A stretch of 26,259 nucleotides of DNA from a virus, in IMG/VR virus record IMGVR_UViG_3300033571_015671, positions 1 through 26,259 of that record; one strand, given 5' to 3'. The translations under genes were made by a program, and so were the position numbers. The notes below the pieces were generated by a model that saw only the letters and a list, made by a program, of their open reading frames with translations, was not told where the DNA came from and ran no database searches. Shown one piece after another: positions 12,958 to 19,627 of this stretch. How positions within the stretch are numbered: position 1 is the first letter of the stretch; each line of letters starts with the position of its first letter.

Positions 12958-14420
12958 TATTTTTTAAAATTTATTGTAATTATTTCGTAATCAAAATTTT
13001 CTTCATTGTATATTTTAATTCTTTCAACTAAGTGATTGAGAGTGTAGTTTCTTGTGCTATTATGAGTCATATCATCTGCAATATCATATAATGTTGCTGA
13101 TAATTTCTCTTTTCCTTTTCTAAGAACTCTGCCTATACTTTGAAGATTTCTTATTCTAGATTTACTAGGTGATGCAAATACCACATTGTGCAAATTTTTT
13201 ATATTAATTCCAGTACTAAAGGTTCCATAAGAAGCAATAATAATCGCATTACTTTCTTCTTCTGTAATTTTTCTAACTAATTCTCTTTCTTCAGTATCAA
13301 CTCCACCATGAATAAAGAATATCTTTCTATTTTTATTACCATCTTTATTTATTATCTCATAAAGAGGCTCTCCATGAGTGGAAACCCTACTGAACAATAC
13401 TAAGGTATTTCCCTTAAGATCTAGAACTAAATTCTTTATAAAATTATTTCTCCTAGAATTTCCAATTAAATATTGAACTTCTTCCTCATAAACATTAAAC
13501 TTTTGGGGTTCATGCTTTAGAAGAAGAACTTTAATTTTTAATTTGGATAAAAATCCTTGCTTTATTAACTCATCTGTTTTGATCAATTTATAAGTAGGTC
13601 CAAATAATCCTTCAAGAACTAATTTATGGGTTTGAGATCCATCAAGAGTTCCAGTAAATCCAAATCTATATTTGGCATTATGCAGATTAGACATAATGTT
13701 AATTAAGGATTTAGATTTAAATTGATGAGCCTCATCTCCAATAACAACATCAAACCTATCAAAAAACTTTTTATCTAGTTTGTAAATAGACTGCCAAGTT
13801 GAAATGGTAACTTGCTTTTCTGAAAATCTATCACTGCCACCATAAACTTTGTGACAATATTCAGAAGAGTTCCAACCATAGTCTTCAAAGTCCTTGTACA
13901 TCTGCTCTACTAGAGATGTAGTAGGAACTACTAATAAAATGTTTTTTCCTTTTTCTACAAAGTATCTAACTACTGAATAAATCATCAATGATTTACCAGA
14001 AGCTGTTGGAGATAAAATGAGTTTTCTCTGATACTTCAAAGCATCATATACTCCTTGTACTTGATAATCTCTAGGAGCATGTGAACATATACTTACCATA
14101 TAGTCTTTAATACCTTCCATTGAAATGGAATTGTCCATTTCTCCAGGAAGACCATAATACTTATTTTCTACAAATTCAAATTTATAATTGTGATTCTCAC
14201 AAAAGGTTATTAATTTATCCAATAACCCAATATAAATTTCTCCAGTCTGTATATTAAATAGACGAATTTTTCCATCCCAGTGCTTGCTTCTAAATTGAGG
14301 CATGAACTTAGCACCAGGGACATCAAATGTAAATTGATCGCTTAGTTCATATTTAATATGAGCATCACAATCAATCTTGAAATAAATTTCATTTTTTTTG
14401 CTAATAACTAAATCAGACAT
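12957..14420 (-). CDS. uvsW: UvsW DNA/RNA helicase
   Basis: A 487-aa superfamily 2 helicase (T4 UvsW is about 500 aa). UvsW unwinds R-loops and branched recombination intermediates, shutting off origin replication in favour of recombination-dependent replication. The N-terminal domain (1-115) contains FRSKHWDGKIRLF. Then come Q-like PRDYQVQGVYDAL (116-128), Walker A SPTASGKS (137-144), Ib VVPTTSLVEQM (164-174), DEAH (229-232), motif III TGTLDG (256-261) and the C-terminal QSIGRVLRKGK motif VI. All motifs are intact. Start is 1 nt after the UvsY stop. In T4 uvsW is a late gene, and the late-type promoter at 15423-15430 would fit that here. Confidence 0.97.
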   Translation of the reverse strand: MSDLVISKKNEIYFKIDCDAHIKYELSDQFTFDVPGAKFMPQFRSKHWDGKIRLFNIQTGEIYIGLLDKLITFCENHNYKFEFVENKYYGLPGEMDNSISMEGIKDYMVSICSHAPRDYQVQGVYDALKYQRKLILSPTASGKSLMIYSVVRYFVEKGKNILLVVPTTSLVEQMYKDFEDYGWNSSEYCHKVYGGSDRFSEKQVTISTWQSIYKLDKKFFDRFDVVIGDEAHQFKSKSLINIMSNLHNAKYRFGFTGTLDGSQTHKLVLEGLFGPTYKLIKTDELIKQGFLSKLKIKVLLLKHEPQKFNVYEEEVQYLIGNSRRNNFIKNLVLDLKGNTLVLFSRVSTHGEPLYEIINKDGNKNRKIFFIHGGVDTEERELVRKITEEESNAIIIASYGTFSTGINIKNLHNVVFASPSKSRIRNLQSIGRVLRKGKEKLSATLYDIADDMTHNSTRNYTLNHLVERIKIYNEENFDYEIITINFKK

Positions 14421-14421
14421 A

Positions 14422-14853
14422 TTACATTCCTGCTTGGAATCTTAAAAAATCAATTGAATTTTTTATTTGATAAGATCTATTGGAAATCATTTTTATAATT
14501 TCTTCAAGATACTTTAATATTGTATCATAGTAATCAATCTTAAGTAAGACTTTATTTAATTCCTCATCGGCCTCAAGATATCTTGTTAGTGTTTCTTTAT
14601 CTCTAATTTTATATGGAAATGGATCATCTTTATAGACTTCTGGATCTGCCTTCCCATTATAATAATTAGATCTTGCTAATTTTTTTGTTTTGAATGTAAT
14701 TAGTGCCTGTTTTCTTAAAAGTGATACATTGTTGTAAATTTCATAATATTTTGAATGTAGTAGTGGAACTTTTAAAGACTCATTGTGTAAATCATCTATA
14801 TTAATTTCAGAGTCTTCTTTCCACATCATTTGAATTTCATCAAGAGAAATCAT
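14422..14853 (-). CDS. uvsY: UvsY recombination mediator
   Basis: A 143-aa protein (T4 UvsY is 137 aa) that loads UvsX on gp32-covered single-stranded DNA. Recognisable features are the start MISLDEIQMMWKEDSEI, LLHSKYYEIYNNVSLLRKQAL, RSNYYNGKADPEVY and the C-terminal RSYQIKNSIDFLRFQAGM, which matches T4 RGFAIKHIQDMRAFEAGK. It is predicted to be all-helical and forms hexamers in T4. It overlaps the upstream tube-like gene by 4 bp (ATGA) and lies 1 nt from uvsW, so all three are probably coupled. Confidence 0.95.
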   Translation of the reverse strand: MISLDEIQMMWKEDSEINIDDLHNESLKVPLLHSKYYEIYNNVSLLRKQALITFKTKKLARSNYYNGKADPEVYKDDPFPYKIRDKETLTRYLEADEELNKVLLKIDYYDTILKYLEEIIKMISNRSYQIKNSIDFLRFQAGM

Positions 14854-15413
14854 AAAGGAGTTCCTGTTGGGCTAACTATTCTATAATAAGTATACTTAAA
14901 TGTTACTTCTGCTGTAAAGTATTGGATATCAGTTTGTGTAGCATCAAACTGAAGAGTTGATAGGTAATATGGAAATAATCCAGTATAAATTACCTGAGCA
15001 TTTGGAACAAAATTACTGTTTAAAATTTGAAGAGTTCCATCAGACTCTTCGTAAAATCTTCCTTCTATTGCTGGAGAATTGTATCCAGTATCTTCAGTTT
15101 GAAGATCACTGTATTGTTCTAAGCTATATGGGAACCCCAGTCCCCTCATCCAGTTCTGGATTTCCATATAATTTTCTAAGTCTTCATCTACCAAAAATCT
15201 CAAACTAAAATCTTCAAAATTCATTTTATCGCCAGGAATATCTATGTTCTTTCCATAGCGAGTTTGGATAGCAGTTCCTAAAGTTATTGAAGGAATGTTT
15301 GCAGAGTTTGAAAAAAAATCTACTTTAGGTGCTTTTGCTAAAGTAAATTTAAACCCAAGTGGGGATAGAAAATTTCTATTTGTTACTTGAGTTTGCCAAG
15401 GACTTGTTGCCAT
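14850..15413 (-). CDS. Tail-tube-like virion protein (gp19/gp54-type fold)
   Basis: A 187-aa protein whose first half follows the tail-tube pattern of the gp19 encoded in this window. It has FKFTLAKAPKVDFFSNSANIPSITL, then a basic strand, IDIPGDKMNFEDFSLRFLVDEDLENYMEIQNWMRGL. gp19 shows the parallel order FEVTF...IKAASMPASTI...VPFRGRTLKIAGDRTFDVWTITVINDTDFRWRSFFERWMNF. It is therefore probably a tube-terminator, baseplate-tube junction (gp54-like) or neck protein. The latter half, beta-rich (FYEESDGTLQILNSNFVPNAQVIYTGLFPYYLS), differs. It is headed by a late-type promoter only 9 nt from the ATG, with no Shine-Dalgarno, and precedes uvsY with a 4-bp overlap. Exact virion position is inferred. 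Confidence 0.75.
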   Translation of the reverse strand: MATSPWQTQVTNRNFLSPLGFKFTLAKAPKVDFFSNSANIPSITLGTAIQTRYGKNIDIPGDKMNFEDFSLRFLVDEDLENYMEIQNWMRGLGFPYSLEQYSDLQTEDTGYNSPAIEGRFYEESDGTLQILNSNFVPNAQVIYTGLFPYYLSTLQFDATQTDIQYFTAEVTFKYTYYRIVSPTGTPL

Positions 15414-15422
15414 TTTTTGAAC

Positions 15423-15430
15423 TATTTATC
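15423..15430 (-). promoter_or_regulatory. Late-type promoter ahead of the tube-like gene
   Basis: The minus strand reads GATAAATA, one base from the T4 late consensus, ending 9 nt before the ATG at 15413. With usual spacing the transcript would have a leader of only 3-4 nt. It lies just past the T-run of the gp23 terminator. Confidence 0.55.
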
Positions 15431-15433
15431 CCA

Positions 15434-15463
15434 TAAAAAAAGGACCCCCAAAAAGGAGGTCCC
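15434..15463 (-). terminator. Rho-independent terminator after gp23
   Basis: On the minus strand GGACCTCC (15462-15455) pairs with GGGGGTCC (15449-15442), one T-G wobble, around a 5-nt T loop, followed by eight T. It closes the capsid transcription unit and would favour discrete gp23 messages. Confidence 0.9.
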
Positions 15464-15482
15464 TGAAGAGTTGAAAAGAAAC

Positions 15483-16928
15483 TCACATGAGGTTCTTGAC
15501 TTGTACTCTTCTGTAGTATCTGTTGGTATTCTGTTGGATTCTGCCAAGACCTTGATCGGTACCTTCTGCAAATGGGTTTGCAACCATACCATATCTGGTC
15601 TTGAAGCCAATCTTAGGCTGGAAGGTGTCCTGACCAACAGCACGTACCATCTGGAGAGGTACATAAGGGCAGTAGAACAAACCAGCATCATAAGGATTGG
15701 TTCCCTTGTAACCTACAACATAATACTGCTCAGCAGCAAGGTTTGCAGAATATGGGTCAATATAAACCTTGAACTTACCATTGAGAACACCAGCAAAAGT
15801 ATTGCCAGTATCATCAACATTCAGGTTAGCATTGAGTGCAGGGGTGTAATCAAGTAAACCTGCCATGGTGAGTGCAGAAGCAACATCAGCAGAGCAGAGG
15901 ATTACATTACCCTTCCCTCTTCTTGTTCTTTGAGCGATAGCATTAGCATCTCTCTCAAGTTGGAACAGAAGACCCTTGAACTTCTCAACTGACCATCTAC
16001 CATTGGAGTCTACATCCAGGTCAAAGATACCTGAAGTAGCAACATTGGTCTGTGCACCAGTTTCAGCAACCTTATAGATGGTTCTGATGATCTCTCTGTT
16101 GATCTCAGCAAGGATTTCAGTTGAGAGAATGTTTGCTAACTCAGCTTCAGCATCAAGACCATGAATTGCCTTGAGGTCTTGTGCAAGCTCAAGGGTGTAC
16201 TCAGCTTTGAGTGCTCTTGACTTTGCAGTAACTGCAAGCTTCTCAATACTGAATGCCATCTGGTTGAACTGATTTCCATCAGCATCACCAAGTGCCTCAG
16301 CAGAAGCAGTGCCCATGCCTTGACCAGTCTTATAGTTGACTCCAAGAGCACCAGCACTGTTAAGGTCTGCAGGGTTTGATCCAGCAGCAGATCCACCAAG
16401 TGCAAAACCAGTAGTACCAAAACCTACAGATGCACCACCATCTGAACCACCAGTGTAGTCACCTTGAGTTAGGTTTGCACCACTGTTCTGAGCAGAGTAT
16501 GCAGTATCAGGCTCATTGAAGAGTGCTTCCTGACCATTCTGGTTAACATATCTGCTTCTCATTGCAAAGATTAGTCCAGTTGGACCATTCATTGGCTGAA
16601 CGCCAGCAAGATCATATGCAACCAAATTAGGCATTGAACGTCTGATCAGTGAGATCAGAACAGGATCAAAACCAGCAACAGGACCACCAGCAGTTGCGTT
16701 TCCTGAGAAACCTGCATTGCCTGAACCTGCACCAGGAGTTGCACCTGATAGGGTGTTGATGTTAGGAGCAGCTTCAGAAATGAAGGCTCTCTCTTCTCTT
16801 AAAAATCTTTCTTGGTTTTCTAGCAGTTGAGCGGTAACAGCTCTCTTATAAGGATCTGAAATCTTGTTAAGACCTTCAGCCTCAAGTAGAGGTTCCCACT
16901 TTCTCTGCAATTGTTCTGAAAGGAACAT
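15483..16928 (-). CDS. 23: gp23 major capsid protein precursor
   Basis: A 481-aa HK97-fold major capsid protein (T4 gp23 is 521 aa). The N-terminal helical delta region (MFLSEQLQRKWEPLLEAEG...NQERFLREERAFISE) ends in an I-x-E site, matching the gp21 protease rule, so maturation is expected after E52. Downstream SMPNLVAYDLAGVQPMNGPTGLIFAMRSRY (94-123) matches T4 MVRRAIPNLIAFDICGVQPMNSPTGQVFALR. The start has AAGGAGAA 7 nt upstream, and a late motif CTAAATA lies about 50 nt before it. GC content is visibly higher than in the replication genes, as expected of a very highly expressed gene. A terminator follows. No gp24 vertex paralogue is present in the window. Confidence 0.98.
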   Translation of the reverse strand: MFLSEQLQRKWEPLLEAEGLNKISDPYKRAVTAQLLENQERFLREERAFISEAAPNINTLSGATPGAGSGNAGFSGNATAGGPVAGFDPVLISLIRRSMPNLVAYDLAGVQPMNGPTGLIFAMRSRYVNQNGQEALFNEPDTAYSAQNSGANLTQGDYTGGSDGGASVGFGTTGFALGGSAAGSNPADLNSAGALGVNYKTGQGMGTASAEALGDADGNQFNQMAFSIEKLAVTAKSRALKAEYTLELAQDLKAIHGLDAEAELANILSTEILAEINREIIRTIYKVAETGAQTNVATSGIFDLDVDSNGRWSVEKFKGLLFQLERDANAIAQRTRRGKGNVILCSADVASALTMAGLLDYTPALNANLNVDDTGNTFAGVLNGKFKVYIDPYSANLAAEQYYVVGYKGTNPYDAGLFYCPYVPLQMVRAVGQDTFQPKIGFKTRYGMVANPFAEGTDQGLGRIQQNTNRYYRRVQVKNLM

Positions 16929-16977
16929 TTGCTTTTCTCCTTGTTAAGTCTTGGTAAAGTGTTTGTTTAACTACAAA

Positions 16978-16984
16978 TATTTAG
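16978..16984 (-). promoter_or_regulatory. Late-type promoter ahead of gp23
   Basis: CTAAATA on the minus strand in the 69-bp space between gp22 and gp23, about 49 nt before the ATG at 16928. It is a one-base variant of the T4 late motif and shares its form with the site ahead of gp20. Confidence 0.6.
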
Positions 16985-16997
16985 TATAACCTAAAGT

Positions 16998-18155
16998 TCA
17001 CTTTGAGAATTTGTTAAGTGCTCTCAGATAAGCGTTCATTTGAGGAGTATACTCCTCAACATTTTCTTGAATCAGCACTTCTTCTCTTGTAGAACCTGTT
17101 GCTCTTGGGAAGTATGACTCCTTTAGAGTTTCCAGTTTCTCACGATAGTCTGTCTCACCTTCAAACTCAACACCTTCTGCAAGACCTGCAAGTTTTTCCT
17201 TCTGAGTTAAAGCTAACCCTTCAGTTACATTATTAAAAATGGTATCACTTACAGCCTCACTTAGTCTTTGATTTAATTGAACATTTCTTTCGATCTGTTC
17301 GTTGAGTTTTGACTCCATTTCATCTAGTCTTTCGACCATGCCTTCTAGCACATTATATTTATCTTCAGGGATTTCTACATAATGTTCTTCAAAAAGTTCA
17401 AAGAGTTTGCTCATGAAGGATTCTGAGATTTCTCCCTTAATCCCTGATTCAATCTGAAGAGCGTTTTCTTCAATCCACTCTTCAGATACATACTCAAGAT
17501 AAGCATCAACTCTACTTGTTAGTTCTGATCTTATTTCTGTAACTTCTTCTACAAGATCTTTTTGATATTGATCTTGTAGTGCTTCCATAGCAGAAATAAG
17601 TTTTGATTTAACAGCAGCTTCAAAAATTGTTGCTGCCTTCTTCATAAACTCTTCTGAAAGATTTTCACCTTCCATAAGAGCATTGATATCATCAGAGTAA
17701 TCAATATTTTCGTTTGCAATCTGATCTAACTTTTCTTTCAGTGAAAGAGTGTCTTCTTCTACAACTTCTTCACCTTCTGCTTCACCATCTACAACTTCAT
17801 CTTCCTCAGACTCTTCTGATTCTAAAACTAAATCTTCTTCTTCAGATTCAGTTTCTTCATAAGACATTGCTGCTTTGTTAGCATGTTGCATTGGGTCAGG
17901 AGACTTAGCTCCTTTATGCTGAACATCTCTAACAGCCTTTAGTTTTCCAGAAGGAGTCTTATACTTGTTTGACTCATCATCAGGTCTTGAATTCTGGGGA
18001 GTTGGACCTCCTAAATCTTCCACTCCAGCAACAAGACCTTCGCCTGGAATGGTTGCTTTATGCATACCTTCTGCAGACTTGGCACTCCTATTTACAGCAG
18101 TGACAGATTTTTTAGTAGATACTTCCATTTCTTGTAAATCGTTACCGACACTCAT
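16998..18155 (-). CDS. 22: gp22 prohead scaffold (core) protein
   Basis: A 385-aa scaffold, longer than T4 gp22 (269 aa). The N-terminal 95 residues are low-complexity and polar. Then comes a strongly acidic stretch (100-135, ETESEEEDLVLESEESEEDE and on), then long helical coiled-coil segments (KEKLDQIANENIDY, EFMKKAATIFEAAVKSKLISAMEAL, MVERLDEMESKLNEQIERNVQLNQRLSEAV) typical of gp22. It forms the assembly core for gp23 and is later degraded by gp21; several L/I-x-E sites such as NLSE and EISE are present. Start at 18155 has CGGAG 8 nt upstream and a TATAAATA late promoter about 45 nt before it. It lies in the standard 21-22-23 order. Confidence 0.94.
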   Translation of the reverse strand: MSVGNDLQEMEVSTKKSVTAVNRSAKSAEGMHKATIPGEGLVAGVEDLGGPTPQNSRPDDESNKYKTPSGKLKAVRDVQHKGAKSPDPMQHANKAAMSYEETESEEEDLVLESEESEEDEVVDGEAEGEEVVEEDTLSLKEKLDQIANENIDYSDDINALMEGENLSEEFMKKAATIFEAAVKSKLISAMEALQDQYQKDLVEEVTEIRSELTSRVDAYLEYVSEEWIEENALQIESGIKGEISESFMSKLFELFEEHYVEIPEDKYNVLEGMVERLDEMESKLNEQIERNVQLNQRLSEAVSDTIFNNVTEGLALTQKEKLAGLAEGVEFEGETDYREKLETLKESYFPRATGSTREEVLIQENVEEYTPQMNAYLRALNKFSK

Positions 18156-18200
18156 TTGTATGCTCCGAATAAAAATCTCTTTTTTGATTTATTCTATATT

Positions 18201-18208
18201 TATTTATA
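18201..18208 (-). promoter_or_regulatory. T4-type late promoter ahead of gp22
   Basis: Exact TATAAATA on the minus strand between the gp21 stop (18211) and the gp22 ATG (18155), 45 nt upstream of the start. It gives a leader of about 40 nt containing the CGGAG ribosome site. Confidence 0.75.
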
Positions 18209-18210
18209 AT

Positions 18211-18867
18211 TTAAAGATTTAAGAGATAATCAGAAAATGCTTTGAGCTTTGTTTGCTCATTTAACTTTCTCTGTTTTACTAATCTTTCGATCTTTTGCTT
18301 TGTTTGTTGAGCATTCATTTCTTTCAAAATTCCACCATCCCAAACCCATTCTTTACCTTCCATAATACCTTCAACAAATGCATCTGGTGCTGAAGGATCT
18401 GCAACTATATCTGCTGCAGTTGCAAGCATAAAATCATCGCCAATATATTTAATTCCATTTCTTTCAACTAAAGAACCAATTCCTCTAGAAGAAACTCCAA
18501 GCTTTACTCCTTCCCCAAGAAGTGATTTTGCAATGTTGCCCATTGGGGTATCAAGGATTTTTGCTTTACCAACAAAATTATTTCCCTCAGACTTGAGGCT
18601 AGTGATCATATGAGATACTCTATCCAGATTTACTGTTGGACCATCTGGATGTCCAAGTTCTCCAAGTGCTCTACCTTGCTTGATAAAAGTTTCATTATAT
18701 TTGGTTACTTCTCTAGCAAGTACTTCCATTGGATAGCATCTGCCATTTCTATTAGTTACTTCTGCTTGTAGAAATGGTCCCTGAATGTACAGGGTTTGTT
18801 TACCATTCTTTTCCTCAGTAATAATTTCTACTGATTCAATTTCTTCCGTGATTAGTTTCATGGTCAT
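18211..18867 (-). CDS. 21: gp21 prohead core protease
   Basis: A 218-aa serine protease (T4 gp21 is 212 aa) of the herpesvirus-like prohead family. It cleaves gp22, gp23 and itself after L/I-x-E. YIQGPFLQAEVTNRNGRCYP (27-46) matches T4 YIEGIFLQAEVVNRNKRLYP. The catalytic His is in GELGHP (H73), and the catalytic Ser lies in GVSSRG (S126 or S127). ADPSAPDAFVEG corresponds to T4 WGPSAPDAWV. It starts by a 4-bp ATGA overlap with the upstream beta-rich gene, so it has no promoter of its own; a second Met two codons later is possible. Confidence 0.95.
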   Translation of the reverse strand: MTMKLITEEIESVEIITEEKNGKQTLYIQGPFLQAEVTNRNGRCYPMEVLAREVTKYNETFIKQGRALGELGHPDGPTVNLDRVSHMITSLKSEGNNFVGKAKILDTPMGNIAKSLLGEGVKLGVSSRGIGSLVERNGIKYIGDDFMLATAADIVADPSAPDAFVEGIMEGKEWVWDGGILKEMNAQQTKQKIERLVKQRKLNEQTKLKAFSDYLLNL

Positions 18868-19394
18868 CCTTGTGATGTGGTTTGTACTTCTGAAATGTAA
18901 ACACCTGTTGCTACTGCTCCCAATCCATATGCAGCAATTTTTACACTTCTTGCCACAATTGCATTTGTAACAGTAACTGCTCCACCAACTGCACTACTAT
19001 TAAATGCTATAGTAATTGATGAATCAGTTTTAGATATGATTTGATTGTGATCAGTATTCAATCCTACAGGTTGAGACCCACTCACAGATACATGATCCCC
19101 AACAATAAATGGATTTCCAGAATTTTCACCAAAACTAATAATAGTTGTTGTTCCAGTAGTAATACCTGAAATTTTTTGTCTGGCAACTCTTTCTTTCAAC
19201 ACTTCAGGTTGATATTGAGAAATTGGAAAATCACTAGTTGTTGCAGTTGGATTAGTGCCAATAGAAACAGCAACAGTAGCACCAACTGGAACTATTCTAA
19301 TAAAACCACTTTGAAGAGTGATTGCAGCACTTTGTGTAGATGCTGCACCAGCACTTGTAATTGGTGCTAGTGTCTGTACTATTTTGTATGACAT
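18864..19394 (-). CDS. Beta-rich probable virion protein of unknown role
   Basis: A 176-aa protein rich in Thr, Ser, Gly, Ala and Val with no Cys or Trp. The outer parts (FIRIVPVGATVAVSIGTNP near 32-50, ARSVKIAAYGLGAVATGVYI near 147-166) look like one beta domain. An inner segment (about 75-145) contains GNPFIVGDHVSVSG, a pattern common in beta-sandwich modules of phage structural proteins. It sits between the gp67-like gene and gp21, where T4 has gene 68, but does not resemble a helical core protein. It could be a head decoration or neck protein. A late-type motif lies 22 nt upstream, supporting late virion expression. The gp21 start overlaps its stop by 4 bp. Confidence 0.8.
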   Translation of the reverse strand: MSYKIVQTLAPITSAGAASTQSAAITLQSGFIRIVPVGATVAVSIGTNPTATTSDFPISQYQPEVLKERVARQKISGITTGTTTIISFGENSGNPFIVGDHVSVSGSQPVGLNTDHNQIISKTDSSITIAFNSSAVGGAVTVTNAIVARSVKIAAYGLGAVATGVYISEVQTTSQG

Positions 19395-19416
19395 ACTTAT
19401 GTGGACTTATATTAAT

Positions 19417-19424
19417 TATTTATT
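19417..19424 (-). promoter_or_regulatory. Late-type promoter ahead of the 176-aa virion gene
   Basis: AATAAATA on the minus strand, 22 nt before the ATG at 19394, inside an AT-rich near-palindrome in the short gap after the gp67-like gene. Weaker evidence than the exact TATAAATA sites because of local AT richness. Confidence 0.5.
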
Positions 19425-19431
19425 AATTGTA

Positions 19432-19599
19432 TTACTCCTCATCAAGCATAGAGGAAAACATATTTTTAGATACTACGGGTTTTAATCCATCAATTATTTC
19501 AGATGACTTAGTGTAGAGAATTTCTTTAATCTTATCTGAAACTTCCTCAGGAGATCCATCAGTAAGTATCATGTCCATTAATTCAGCAGTAGATTCCAT
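19432..19599 (-). CDS. 67: Small prohead core-type protein (gp67-like)
   Basis: A 55-aa protein encoded between portal and the 176-aa gene, starting MESTAELMDMILTDGSPEEV and ending MFSSMLDEE. It has an acidic amphipathic helix (SPEEVSDKIKEILYTKSSEMIDGL) like those of prohead core proteins. In T4 the gene directly after portal gene 20 is 67, an abundant small core protein cleaved by gp21; I assign gp67-like by position, size and composition, not by clear sequence match. An exact TATAAATA lies 20 nt upstream, but no Shine-Dalgarno is evident. It explains most of the 228-bp space between gp20 and the 176-aa gene. Confidence 0.68.
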   Translation of the reverse strand: MESTAELMDMILTDGSPEEVSDKIKEILYTKSSEIIDGLKPVVSKNMFSSMLDEE

Positions 19600-19619
19600 A
19601 AAAAAATAGTATTTTGAAT

Positions 19620-19627
19620 TATTTATA
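19620..19627 (-). promoter_or_regulatory. T4-type late promoter overlapping the gp20 stop codon
   Basis: Exact TATAAATA on the minus strand, 20 nt before the gp67-like ATG. The TAA stop of gp20 (19625-19623) is part of the motif. Confidence 0.72.

Noticed and set aside
15422-15857. Long open frames antiparallel or out of frame to gp23 and the tube-like gene
   Set aside because: They overlap well-supported genes, cross the terminator, and show no recognisable domain or ribosome site. Such shadow frames are expected, as are all plus-strand frames in this window.
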